A stretch of 15,209 nt of DNA, taken from NCBI GenBank assembly GCA_028715315.1, contig JAQUSA010000009.1, positions 1 through 15,209 of the forward strand. The letters run 5' to 3'. Each line of letters starts with the position of its first letter. Position 1 is the stretch's first letter. The notes under the pieces are model-generated. The model was not told the DNA's origin and did no database searches. It worked only from the letters and a program-made list of their open reading frames with translations. This document shows positions 7,341 through 14,567 of this stretch, in pieces. Both the position numbers and the translations under genes were made by a program. This DNA comes from Candidatus Omnitrophota bacterium (lineage in GTDB: Bacteria > Omnitrophota > Gorgyraeia > Pluralincolimonadales > Pluralincolimonadaceae).

Positions 7341-7503
7341 AGAGGGAACCAAAAACAAGAGGTTTTCTTCGATGAAAAAGCATGGTTATTCAGAAAGATG
7401 AATATCTCATCGGATGCGTTAACTACATCGAGGCTAATCCTGTTAGAGCAAAAATAGTTAACAACCCTCTGCATTATCCATGGAGCAGCTACAAAGATTG
7501 AGG

Positions 7504-7539
7504 AGGGACACTTCTCCGATTGTCTCAAGAACCGTCCCT
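7504..7539. repeat. REP-like imperfect hairpin beside the RAYT remnant
   Basis: AGGGAC (7504-7509) pairs with GTCCCT (7534-7539). After a two-base mismatch, TTCT (7512-7515) pairs with AGAA (7528-7531), leaving a 12 base loop. It begins three bases after the stop of the transposase remnant. This is where RAYT genes usually carry the short palindromes they mobilise, so a REP-type element is the natural reading. There is no T-run on either side, so it is not a canonical terminator for rlmI, although it lies just after that gene's end. Confidence 0.55.
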
Positions 7540-7553
7540 AGAGCACTAGAGCA
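7538..7553. repeat. Tandem 8 bp repeat CTAGAGCA across the rlmI stop
   Basis: Two exact adjacent copies of CTAGAGCA (7538-7545 and 7546-7553). The second copy contains the TAG stop codon and the last Met-Leu codons of rlmI on the minus strand. The first overlaps the end of the REP-like hairpin. It may be replication slippage or a scar of the element's arrival. Confidence 0.6.
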
Positions 7554-8712
7554 TCTCCAGCACGAAGCATTTAAGGTAGTTGGATTCGGGGAAGTTAAGC
7601 AGGAAAGGATGGTCGGAGGGCTGGAGGCGTTTTTCAACCAGTTTCGCGCGGCGGCGGGATTCCCAGAGCGACTCGTCGATAATATCCAGGAATTGGCCTT
7701 CCGAGAGGTTGTAGGAACACGAGCAGGTCATCAGGTGCCCGCCCCTCTTAAGCAGCTTCATCGCCCTGAAATTTATATCTATATATCCGCGCGCGGCAGC
7801 CTGCAGGTCCTTCTTGGACCTTGCGTAGGCGGGAGGGTCCAGGATTATCAGGTCGAACTGCCTGCCCTCGGCCTGGTAAGCCCTCAGGACCTCGGGAACT
7901 TTCCCCTCCTCCGTTCCTATGTTCTTAAGCCCGTTCAGGGCCGCGTTCTCTTTCAGCTTTTCAAGCGCCTGCCCCGACGAGTCTACCGCTGTCACATCCG
8001 CGGCGCCGGGCGCCGCGTGCATCGAGAAGAGCCCCTGGTATGAGAAACAGTCGAGCACGGACCCCCTCGAGTATTTTTCAACGGCTATATGGTTCTCGCG
8101 CTGGTCGAGGTATGCGCCCGTCTTCTGGCCGTTCATTATATCGACAAGGTATTTCATCTTTCCTTCCCTTACCTCGACCGCCCCGGCGGGAGGTTCGCCG
8201 TAAAGCGTCTCTTTCGATTCGCCCATCCCTTCGAGCTTACGTGTCGCGGAGTCGTTGCGCGCGATTATCGACCTCGGCTTGAGCAGGTCGACAAGGACCT
8301 CGGTTATCGTATTCTTGATCCTGTCCATGCCCAGGCAGAGCGTCTGGACGGAGAGGTGTTGGGCGTACTTATCTATTATGAGCGACGGCAGGCCGTCGGC
8401 TTCCGAATGGGCAAGGCGGTAGGCGTCCGCGTCTTTTATGCCCTTCCTCGCCTCTATGCTATCGGATATCCTGCCGCGCCAGAATGCCGCATCGACAGCG
8501 ATATCCTCCTCGGTTATGAGGCGCAGCGCGATCTTCGACTTCTCGTTGAAAAATGCTTTTCCTAAAAAATCCCCGCGGTTATCTGTGACGGCCACAATGC
8601 TGCCTGAAAGCGACGGGTCGCATTTTTCGATGTCGTCCTTATAGACCCACGGATGGCCGGTCCTGTTCCAGGCGGTCCCCTTCTTGGTGAGCTTGACTGA
8701 GGTATTATCCAT
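7546..8712 (-). CDS. rlmI: Class I SAM-dependent rRNA (cytosine-C5) methyltransferase, RlmI-like
   Basis: Protein of 388 residues with the architecture of RlmI, which makes m5C1962 in 23S rRNA. An N-terminal PUA RNA-binding domain (about 5-70) is followed by a linker/EEHEE-type region containing LAHSEADGLPSLIIDKY (100-116). The Rossmann methyltransferase domain has motif I as VLDCFSYQGLFSMHAA (219-234), an acidic motif II (AVDSSGQAL), the ILDPPAY motif (290-296) and the cysteine-rich TCSCSYN motif (329-335), whose second cysteine is the likely catalytic nucleophile. Length matches the family (about 390-400). A Shine-Dalgarno is absent: the ATG lies 6 bases after the -10 box of a strong promoter, so the mRNA is probably leaderless. 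It diverges from the MFS transporter gene. The exact target base is inferred from the family only. Confidence 0.9.
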   Translation of the reverse strand: MDNTSVKLTKKGTAWNRTGHPWVYKDDIEKCDPSLSGSIVAVTDNRGDFLGKAFFNEKSKIALRLITEEDIAVDAAFWRGRISDSIEARKGIKDADAYRLAHSEADGLPSLIIDKYAQHLSVQTLCLGMDRIKNTITEVLVDLLKPRSIIARNDSATRKLEGMGESKETLYGEPPAGAVEVREGKMKYLVDIMNGQKTGAYLDQRENHIAVEKYSRGSVLDCFSYQGLFSMHAAPGAADVTAVDSSGQALEKLKENAALNGLKNIGTEEGKVPEVLRAYQAEGRQFDLIILDPPAYARSKKDLQAAARGYIDINFRAMKLLKRGGHLMTCSCSYNLSEGQFLDIIDESLWESRRRAKLVEKRLQPSDHPFLLNFPESNYLKCFVLEML

Positions 8713-8718
8713 ACGCCG

Positions 8719-8747
8719 ATTTTAACAGCGCATCGAAGATATGTCAA
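8719..8747 (-). promoter_or_regulatory. Sigma70 promoter of rlmI, predicting a leaderless mRNA
   Basis: On the minus strand, TTGACA (8742-8747), 17 bp, then TAAAAT (8719-8724). Both hexamers and the spacing are identical to those of the promoter at 3161-3189. Only six bases (CGGCGT) separate the -10 box from the rlmI ATG at 8712, so the expected +1 is the A of the start codon itself. Confidence 0.75.
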
Positions 8748-8760
8748 TGCCGGCGGGTTA

Positions 8761-8769
8761 TGCTATAAT
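8761..8769 (+). promoter_or_regulatory. Extended -10 promoter of the MFS gene, leaderless or nearly so
   Basis: TGC-TATAAT is a perfect -10 (8764-8769) with the TGn extension (8761-8763). The ATG at 8779 follows nine bases later, so the transcript should start at or within about three bases of the start codon. No Shine-Dalgarno is present between box and ATG. The weak -35 region falls on top of the rlmI -35 box (8742-8747), so the two polymerases probably compete. Confidence 0.65.
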
Positions 8770-8778
8770 ATCGGCGTC

Positions 8779-10086
8779 ATGGAAAAAAAGGGCAAGATAA
8801 AGCAAAGCCTGCGGAATTCGTTCATCGACGGCGTTTTCTGTTCGGCATTCATTGGATTCACCGAACAGTATATAACGCCGTTCGCGGTCGCGCTGAAGGC
8901 CTCCACGGAGCAGATAGGCATGCTGACCGCTTTCCCTAACCTAGTCGCGTCCCTCATACAGCTGAAATCCGCCGATGTGACCGAGCACTTGAAAAGCCGC
9001 ATGCGGATCATAACGATATTCGTATTCTTCCATGCGATGATGTTCCTGCCTATCGCGCTGATCCCACTGATATTCAAGGCCGACAGGGTCTTCTGGCTCA
9101 TAATATTCGTCACGATGGCCGCATGCTTTAACGCGTTCCCCGGCCCCGCGTGGACGAGCCTCATGTCGGACCATATCCCCCGGCGCAGCAGGGGCAGGTA
9201 CTTCGGCTGGCGCAACAGGCTTCTCGGTGTGATAACGATATCCTGCGCGTTCCTTGCCGGCTTCATACTCAACGTCTTCGGCAAGGACAAGCTGTCCGGC
9301 TTCATGGTGATACTCGGCCTCGCGTTCGCCGCGAGGTTCACGTCATGGCACTTCCTGAAAAAGATGTACGAGCCGCCGATAAAAGTGACGCGGGAACACT
9401 ACTTCACTTTCTGGGATTTCGTCAGCAAGGTCAGGGAATCCAATTTCGCGAGGTTCGTCTTCTATGTCGCGAGCATCAGTTTCGCCGTGAACCTGTCCGG
9501 TCCGTTCTTCGCCGTCTATATGCTCAGGGACCTGAACCTCAGTTACGCGACATATACCGTAGTCGCGATAAGCCCTACGATAGCGACGCTGCTCACGATG
9601 GGCATATGGGGAAGGCACGCGGATGTGGTGGGGAACATGAAGATCATACGCCTCACGTCGTTCTTCGTCCCTGTGGTCCCGGTGCTGTGGCTTTTCGGGC
9701 ACAACATCGCGTACCTGGTGATAATACAGGTCTTCGCCGGGTTCGTCTGGGCAGGATATAACCTCTCGGTCTTCAATTTCGTATATGATGCGGTCACGCC
9801 GGAAAAGCGGACAAGGTGTGTCTCGTACCTGAATGTCGTTAATGGGACTTCCATATGCGCGGGGGCGCTCCTGGGCGGCTTCCTCGCGGTAAACCTCCCT
9901 CCTCTGTTCGGCTACAAGCTGCTGGCGCTCTTCACGCTCTCGGGGCTGCTGCGCGCGATATTCGCCCTGTCGATACTTCCGCACGTGAAGGAGGTCAGGC
10001 GCGTGGAAAGGATAAAGAGCCTCGACCTGTTCTTCAGCGTGATGCGTATCCGCCCGATAGAGGTCGAGGGCGAAAAGGATATCTAG
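8779..10086 (+). CDS. Major facilitator superfamily (MFS) transporter
   Basis: Integral inner-membrane protein of 435 residues with about 11-12 hydrophobic segments (for example 76-98, 104-120, 148-166, 172-190, 224-246, 256-275, 292-305, 308-330, 355-372, 378-400). MFS landmarks include the basic cytoplasmic loops SDHIPRRSRGRYFGWRN (130-146) after TM4, a motif-A-like GRHADVVGN (278-286) at the start of the second half, and TPEKRTR (340-346). Both six-helix halves are present. The substrate cannot be read from sequence. The first residues are polar and basic (MEKKGKIKQS), with no signal peptide. It is the only intact plus-strand gene. It diverges from rlmI and converges on the GH116 gene, with which it shares a CTAG stop overlap. 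Neighbouring glycosidases make a sugar or glycoside substrate plausible but unproven. Confidence 0.88.
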   Translation: MEKKGKIKQSLRNSFIDGVFCSAFIGFTEQYITPFAVALKASTEQIGMLTAFPNLVASLIQLKSADVTEHLKSRMRIITIFVFFHAMMFLPIALIPLIFKADRVFWLIIFVTMAACFNAFPGPAWTSLMSDHIPRRSRGRYFGWRNRLLGVITISCAFLAGFILNVFGKDKLSGFMVILGLAFAARFTSWHFLKKMYEPPIKVTREHYFTFWDFVSKVRESNFARFVFYVASISFAVNLSGPFFAVYMLRDLNLSYATYTVVAISPTIATLLTMGIWGRHADVVGNMKIIRLTSFFVPVVPVLWLFGHNIAYLVIIQVFAGFVWAGYNLSVFNFVYDAVTPEKRTRCVSYLNVVNGTSICAGALLGGFLAVNLPPLFGYKLLALFTLSGLLRAIFALSILPHVKEVRRVERIKSLDLFFSVMRIRPIEVEGEKDI

Positions 10087-12284
10087 AAGGGGTCGTTTAT
10101 CTCCAGCAGGAATTCCCAGACCGCGCGCGCCCTCTGGTACTGTTCGGGCTTGGACGGCCTTGGCGTATGCCCGCCGTTATGCCAGCCTTCGGGAGTATTG
10201 AACCAGTACGCGCTCTTTTCGTGCCCATAGACCATGTAATAACAGCCATACGCGGTCTTCAGGGCTTCTTCCTTCAGGCCCATGCGGTACATCGTCGCGG
10301 CGAGGAAATATGTCGATCCGGGCCAGATCTCCCTGGCCATATTGATATCTATATCGGTGCCGTCGGCGTTCTTGCTGTTCATCGCGCCGCAGTCGCCCAC
10401 GCCGTCGCCGTTGTAGTCCTCCAGCGGGACAACGCACATCTCATAGACCTTCTTCAGGTACTTGACCATCCTATCGCGCGGCAGGATATCGTCGAGGCCC
10501 ATGGCCTCGCAGTACCTCTGGCCGTTGAGGCCGTCGGCCATTATCGCGTCCGAATGCTTCCCGGCGGTGTCGATGCGGTAATACTGCTTCTGCTCCGACC
10601 AGAGCTGCTTATCGAGGTTCGGCTTCGCCTTGTCGAGCGTAGCTATGACCTCCTTTATGATATCGTCCTTCTCGACGTACGCGAGCTTCTCCATAGCCTC
10701 GAGCGCCCCGACCCAGAGGCCCCCGCATAACAGGCTTGTGCCGTAGAGCCCCCAGGCGTCGTATGTATTGTCGGAACCGTTGTTGTTCGGCAGGCAGTCG
10801 CCGTCGGTATCCTGCGATCTCATGTATTCGTAGGTCATCTTGACCGCGGGCCAGCAGTAATCGAGGAACGCGCGGTCTTCGTGCACATAGTAATACCGCG
10901 CTACCTGCTGTATGAACTTCGCGTGCAGGTCCTTCCAATGCAGCCTGTTCGTGCCGTAAGTGTCGAACTTGAAGAACGGGTCCTCGGTAGGCACGCCAAA
11001 GTCATGCGGCGTCTGGTGCAGCGCGTCGAAATGCGTTATGCCGTCGGCTACGCACCTGAGGATATCCCTCTCTATCTGCGGCCAGAACTTAAGGGTAAGG
11101 ACCTGGCAATAGTGGCGCACGTCGAACGTCTCGCAATAAGGATATCCGATCGATTCCATCACGAAGAACTTATGGTCGTCCTCGTGCAGGCCCATGTATT
11201 CCCTGTCATGGCCGGACTTCAGGCCCGATTCATAAAAGGTCCCGCCGAACTGCGTATAATATAATTCGTTGAAAGCGGCGGTCTTCAGCCACTCCGGGTA
11301 TTTATCGCTGTTAATGACCGGGGCCATCCATTTATCGACCTGCCTCTCCCATTCAGCGTAATTCAGCAGTGCCTCCTTTGCTATCTCAAAAGAGCCGGAA
11401 GAGTCGCGTCCGAAATATTCCGTGTACTTCCTCCACCATTCCGTCCCTGTCTTGTACGGGTCGCCGAACTTAACCACCGGGAAATCCCACGCGATGACTA
11501 TCGGCACGGTCCTCGATTCTCCGGGTTCGAGCGACATCTCCACCGCTATCATAGCCTCAGAACCGGGGGCCTCCTTCGCCCAATCGGCCGCCCTTATAAC
11601 CTTGGCCCCTTCCGAGCTCCTTGCCGCGATGCACCATTCCGAACCCTGGGTCTCGGGGACGTTATCCGGGTGGCTTGCCTTCATGACAACGCCGAACATG
11701 CTGTTGTCGCCGGACTGGACGGCATTATTGCTGTAACCCTTGCGCGGAAGGCTCCCGCTGAACGGAGGCTGCTGCCACGTCAGCACTACCGTGGCCTCCG
11801 CGCTGTGTTTCGTGCGGTTAGAGACCTTGAACTGCCAGACCGCGACGGGATACGACGTTTCCCTGTAATTGTGCGGGATTATCGGGGAGAAGAATTCCTG
11901 GGAGACGTCGAGGTCAAAACAATCGTAGGTGACCCACCCCTTCGGCTGGAGCGCGTGATATTCCGCGTCGCCCTTCTTCAGTTTTTCCCATTTCGACTTT
12001 ATAACGGGATTCGTTGATAACGTGCGTATATTCTCTTCTTTCGAGCCGACCTTTTCCCGGAAATGGAACGCCGATGAATCGAGCCACCACTGGTCATATG
12101 CGCCGGATTTCAGCGACCACGGCCCGAACGAGCCCGAGATGCTGTACATGAAGGAACCGGCGCCGAAACCGCCCAGCGCGACCCCCCTGTCGGGGCAGCT
12201 GCTCGCCGTCCCCGAAGGTATGTCGCCCAGGGCCCTGCGCCATGCGCAGGCGGGTATCTCGAAGTAATCCCTTTTTCTCCCCAT
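10083..12284 (-). CDS. GH116 family beta-glycosidase (GBA2-like, GBA2_N + DUF608)
   Basis: Cytoplasmic retaining beta-glycosidase of 733 residues, related to bile-acid beta-glucosidase GBA2. The N-terminal beta-sandwich (about 25-290) opens with GVALGGFGAGSFMYSISGSF (35-54). The (alpha/alpha)6 catalytic domain (about 320-725) shows AAFNELYYTQFGGTFYESG (336-354), FFVMESIGYPYCETFDVRHY (373-392) with likely nucleophile Glu377, and GSDNTYDAWGLYGTSLLCGG (503-522) with likely acid/base Asp509. DTDGDCLPN (492-500) and DYNGDGVGD (623-631) resemble calcium-binding loops. There is no signal peptide or membrane helix. The ATG directly abuts the TAA of the secreted GH144-like gene, so the two are co-translated. 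The 3' end overlaps the MFS gene by 4 bp. Known members act on beta-glucosides, beta-xylosides or N-acetylglucosaminides; which applies here is open. Confidence 0.9.
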   Translation of the reverse strand: MGRKRDYFEIPACAWRRALGDIPSGTASSCPDRGVALGGFGAGSFMYSISGSFGPWSLKSGAYDQWWLDSSAFHFREKVGSKEENIRTLSTNPVIKSKWEKLKKGDAEYHALQPKGWVTYDCFDLDVSQEFFSPIIPHNYRETSYPVAVWQFKVSNRTKHSAEATVVLTWQQPPFSGSLPRKGYSNNAVQSGDNSMFGVVMKASHPDNVPETQGSEWCIAARSSEGAKVIRAADWAKEAPGSEAMIAVEMSLEPGESRTVPIVIAWDFPVVKFGDPYKTGTEWWRKYTEYFGRDSSGSFEIAKEALLNYAEWERQVDKWMAPVINSDKYPEWLKTAAFNELYYTQFGGTFYESGLKSGHDREYMGLHEDDHKFFVMESIGYPYCETFDVRHYCQVLTLKFWPQIERDILRCVADGITHFDALHQTPHDFGVPTEDPFFKFDTYGTNRLHWKDLHAKFIQQVARYYYVHEDRAFLDYCWPAVKMTYEYMRSQDTDGDCLPNNNGSDNTYDAWGLYGTSLLCGGLWVGALEAMEKLAYVEKDDIIKEVIATLDKAKPNLDKQLWSEQKQYYRIDTAGKHSDAIMADGLNGQRYCEAMGLDDILPRDRMVKYLKKVYEMCVVPLEDYNGDGVGDCGAMNSKNADGTDIDINMAREIWPGSTYFLAATMYRMGLKEEALKTAYGCYYMVYGHEKSAYWFNTPEGWHNGGHTPRPSKPEQYQRARAVWEFLLEINDPF

Positions 12285-14555
12285 TTATTCCAGCGTTTCC
12301 TCTTTCACTACTTTTATCTCGACCGGGCCCTTATATATGCCGCCGACCCTGCCGGAGTCGTATACCCTGACAGCGATAACGTTCTCTGACTTGAAGTTTA
12401 TCATCTTCAGCGGGATCGCGTATTCCCTCTGCTTCTCCCATACGGACTGGTGCTTCGGCGGGAAGAGCCCGCTCTGGCCTACCAGGTTCTTGTTTAGGAA
12501 GGTCATGTCGCAATCATCGATCCCTCCGAACCTCAGCAATACCTTCGCGCCCTTCTCGTTCCAGAGGCTCTTCTTTTCCTTCGGGAGCTTGAAACTATAC
12601 CAATACCAGGCATAGCCGTCGTAATTATCAAAGCCCTGGGTCTCCCATCCTGCCGGCACCGTGACCTGCTTCCATTCCTTGTCGACCGACTTAAGCTTGG
12701 ACCACTTGAAATCATCGCCGGTCCGCAGGTACCATTTGCCGGACAGGTCGACCGAATCGATCACCTTCTTCGGTTTCGTGAAATTGCAGAGTTTCATCGC
12801 GGTCTTGATGTTCTCGTTCTGCATGAACGTCTTCCAGACCTTCCCGGTCCTGTAATTCTCTATCATCAGGACTATAGGGCCCTGGTCTATGCCGATATAC
12901 CTGTTCGAGACCCATTTCCTGTCCCAGTTGAACGAGTCGACAAAACCGTACTTGCCCCATATCTTGTCCTTGTAATTGGAATACATGAATTTCGCCGCTT
13001 TGATCGACAGGTCCGGCGTAAAGACTATCGAGGATATCGCCGCGGTCGGCGACACGGTGCCGTCGTTCTCTCCGTTAGGCGCGCCGTAGGCCTTGTAACC
13101 GTCCGGGCCGTCGCAGGCCGTCAACCCCCAGCAGTCCGGGCCGTACGATTTACTGCGCGTCATATTGTCTATGCACCATTGCCTGTTCGCGAGCGTCGCC
13201 TGCACTGAATTCTCCTGGTAATCCATGAACCTGTCTTCCTTGCCCTTGAAGTCGACGAAGCAATGCGAATATTGGTGCGTGAAGAGCGCCGGCGGCCCGC
13301 TGAACCTGTACTCCTTGTAAGTGTTCATGCCGCGGCTGAACGCGCCCCAAGAGTCGGGAGACATCGGATGCGTCGTAGAACCGATGCCCATGAAATACAG
13401 CACGAGATGCTCGGAAGTGTACCCCGACCACCTGTAGGGCAGGAATCCCTTTTCGGGGAACCATCCCATGCTCGGCGTCGTCCCGTTGTCCATCATCCAC
13501 GCCCAGTCGACCCTGTCGTAAAGTTCCTTCGCGAGCTTTTCCACCTCGGTACCCTTGAAGTACTCTCCGGCATAGACGACTCCGGCCATCAGCAGCGTCG
13601 TATCTATGGACGAGAGCTCGCAGCCGCCCCAGCGTTCCCCGCTCCTCATGTCCAGGAAGTGGTAATAGAACCCGTGTACGCATTCCGCCCTGTCCCTGAA
13701 GAACTTCAGGGTCGTGATGATCCTCTGCTCGACCTTATCTTTCGGCAGCCATCCGCGGTCGACCGCGACGCACAGCGCGGGAAGGCCGAAACCTACCGAC
13801 GCGATGCTGGCCATGGGCGCGTTATCCGCCATGAAGGCCGTGCAATTATCCTTTATGAGCCCGTTCTCGGGATTCGCTTCTTCCCAGAAGAACATGCAGG
13901 CGGAATGCTCGACTAAATCCAGGAACTGGTCATCCGTCATCGTAGAAAGCTCCGGTGATTCCCATTTTATGACCGGCTGCCTCTCCACTCCGGTCCTCTC
14001 CCCGCTAAAAGCGAGGCCGTCGACATATATGGTCCCCGTAAACGGCTGCCCGTAATCGTTGCGGAAAGTGATGGAAAAATTATCCATATTGAACCAGTTC
14101 TTTATCGATTTGAAATCCGCCAATGGTATGGAAACCTTCTGCCACTGCGTAGTCACCCCTCCGGGAAGAAGGTCCTTTATATCCATCTTGTCCTCAAAAT
14201 ACGAGCTGTCCTTTATTCCAACCTTGAACTCCTCCCCGCCCTTCTCGCCTTTTACCCAGAAGCTGACCTCGGCATATTTACTCAGGTCCCTGCCTATCAG
14301 GCCGAACCAGAAACCGGACTCCTGTTTATTCCCGCTTACATTGTATTTGACCTGTACCGACTGGGAGCCCTCTAAGCGGGCCCCTTCGGAAGAATAGGCG
14401 TGTTTCGCGATACCCTTGTTATTATCCCATGTACCCTGCATAGCGCTCGGTACGAGCAGGTTTGCGCCCGCAGTCTCCTGCGCGAAACTGAAATTCCCCG
14501 ATAAAACCAAAACAGCCGAACACACAAGCCCCAGGATCGTCCTATCGCTTACCAT
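12285..14555 (-). CDS. Secreted GH144-like (PF10091 'glycoamylase') glycosidase with flanking carbohydrate-binding-like domains
   Basis: Exported protein of 756 residues. A signal peptide covers residues 1-25, with cleavage likely after SFA. Residues about 30-185 form a jelly-roll carbohydrate-binding domain (CBM11/CIA30-like: VSFWVKGEKGG, WQKVSIPLADF, IYVDGLAFSG). Residues about 205-590 are a PF10091 (alpha/alpha)6 domain: FFWEEANPENGLIKDN, SIASVGFGLPAL, CELSSIDTTLLMAG, GYTSEHLVLYFMGIGSTTHP, CWGLTACDGPDGYKAYG, DGTVSPTAAISSI, GIDQGPIVLMIENYRTG. Residues about 600-750 form a GH2-type sugar-binding beta-sandwich (LSGKWYLRTGDDF, VPAGWETQGFDNYDG, YYSF-like strand, VLLRFGGIDD, VIAVRVYDSGRVGGIYKGP). 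Characterised GH144 enzymes cleave beta-1,2-glucan, so that is the best guess, but PF10091 covers other activities. Its SD (AGGAGG) overlaps the stop of the upstream prenyltransferase gene. The cytoplasmic GH116 gene follows without a gap. Confidence 0.87.
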   Translation of the reverse strand: MVSDRTILGLVCSAVLVLSGNFSFAQETAGANLLVPSAMQGTWDNNKGIAKHAYSSEGARLEGSQSVQVKYNVSGNKQESGFWFGLIGRDLSKYAEVSFWVKGEKGGEEFKVGIKDSSYFEDKMDIKDLLPGGVTTQWQKVSIPLADFKSIKNWFNMDNFSITFRNDYGQPFTGTIYVDGLAFSGERTGVERQPVIKWESPELSTMTDDQFLDLVEHSACMFFWEEANPENGLIKDNCTAFMADNAPMASIASVGFGLPALCVAVDRGWLPKDKVEQRIITTLKFFRDRAECVHGFYYHFLDMRSGERWGGCELSSIDTTLLMAGVVYAGEYFKGTEVEKLAKELYDRVDWAWMMDNGTTPSMGWFPEKGFLPYRWSGYTSEHLVLYFMGIGSTTHPMSPDSWGAFSRGMNTYKEYRFSGPPALFTHQYSHCFVDFKGKEDRFMDYQENSVQATLANRQWCIDNMTRSKSYGPDCWGLTACDGPDGYKAYGAPNGENDGTVSPTAAISSIVFTPDLSIKAAKFMYSNYKDKIWGKYGFVDSFNWDRKWVSNRYIGIDQGPIVLMIENYRTGKVWKTFMQNENIKTAMKLCNFTKPKKVIDSVDLSGKWYLRTGDDFKWSKLKSVDKEWKQVTVPAGWETQGFDNYDGYAWYWYSFKLPKEKKSLWNEKGAKVLLRFGGIDDCDMTFLNKNLVGQSGLFPPKHQSVWEKQREYAIPLKMINFKSENVIAVRVYDSGRVGGIYKGPVEIKVVKEETLE

Positions 14556-14567
14556 CCGCTCCTCCTA
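14556..14567 (-). promoter_or_regulatory. Ribosome binding site fused to the upstream stop codon
   Basis: The minus strand reads TAGGAGGAGCGG directly before the ATG at 14555. The prenyltransferase stop TAG supplies the first bases of the AGGAGG Shine-Dalgarno, with 5 bases left before the ATG. This supports the ATG at 14555 and strong translational coupling of the secreted glycosidase to the prenyltransferase. Confidence 0.8.

Larger units (their letters stand above)
7305..7501 (+). pseudogene. REP-associated tyrosine transposase (RAYT, Y1/IS200-like) remnant
   Basis: This is the only plus-strand coding trace in the left half. One frame gives CYHIIARGNQKQEVFFDEK (from 7323), the typical N-terminus of RAYT/Y1 transposases. 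It then fails, and from about 7379 another frame gives IQKDEYLIGCVNYIEANPVR and then HYPWSSYKD before a TGA at 7499-7501, the typical C-terminus of the same family. The middle of the enzyme, including the HUH metal-binding motif and the catalytic tyrosine, is absent. About 65 of an expected 200 or more residues survive, so a large internal deletion with a frame change near 7370-7380 has occurred. No proper start codon remains. The stretch is visibly more AT-rich than its neighbours. It cannot be active. Confidence 0.85.
8713..8777. repeat. 8 bp inverted repeat at both ends of the divergent promoter region
   Basis: ACGCCGAT (8713-8720) and ATCGGCGT (8770-8777) form a perfect inverted pair separated by 49 bp. 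Each copy lies between a -10 box and a start codon: TAAAATCGGCGT-ATG for rlmI and TATAATATCGGCGTC-ATG for the MFS gene. It may be a paired operator or a shared initiation context. Confidence 0.55.

Noticed and set aside
7504..7539. Hairpin as a rho-independent terminator for rlmI
   Set aside because: No T-run follows on either strand and the stem has a two-base mismatch; its location beside a RAYT remnant fits a REP-like element better.
9855..10730. Open plus-strand frame of 291 codons overlapping the MFS and GH116 3' ends
   Set aside because: Antisense to the conserved GH116 catalytic domain and in a different frame of the MFS gene; no recognisable motif.
13263..13916. Open plus-strand frame of 217 codons inside the GH144-like gene
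   Set aside because: Arg-rich shadow of the catalytic domain on the other strand; no promoter, ribosome site or family resemblance.
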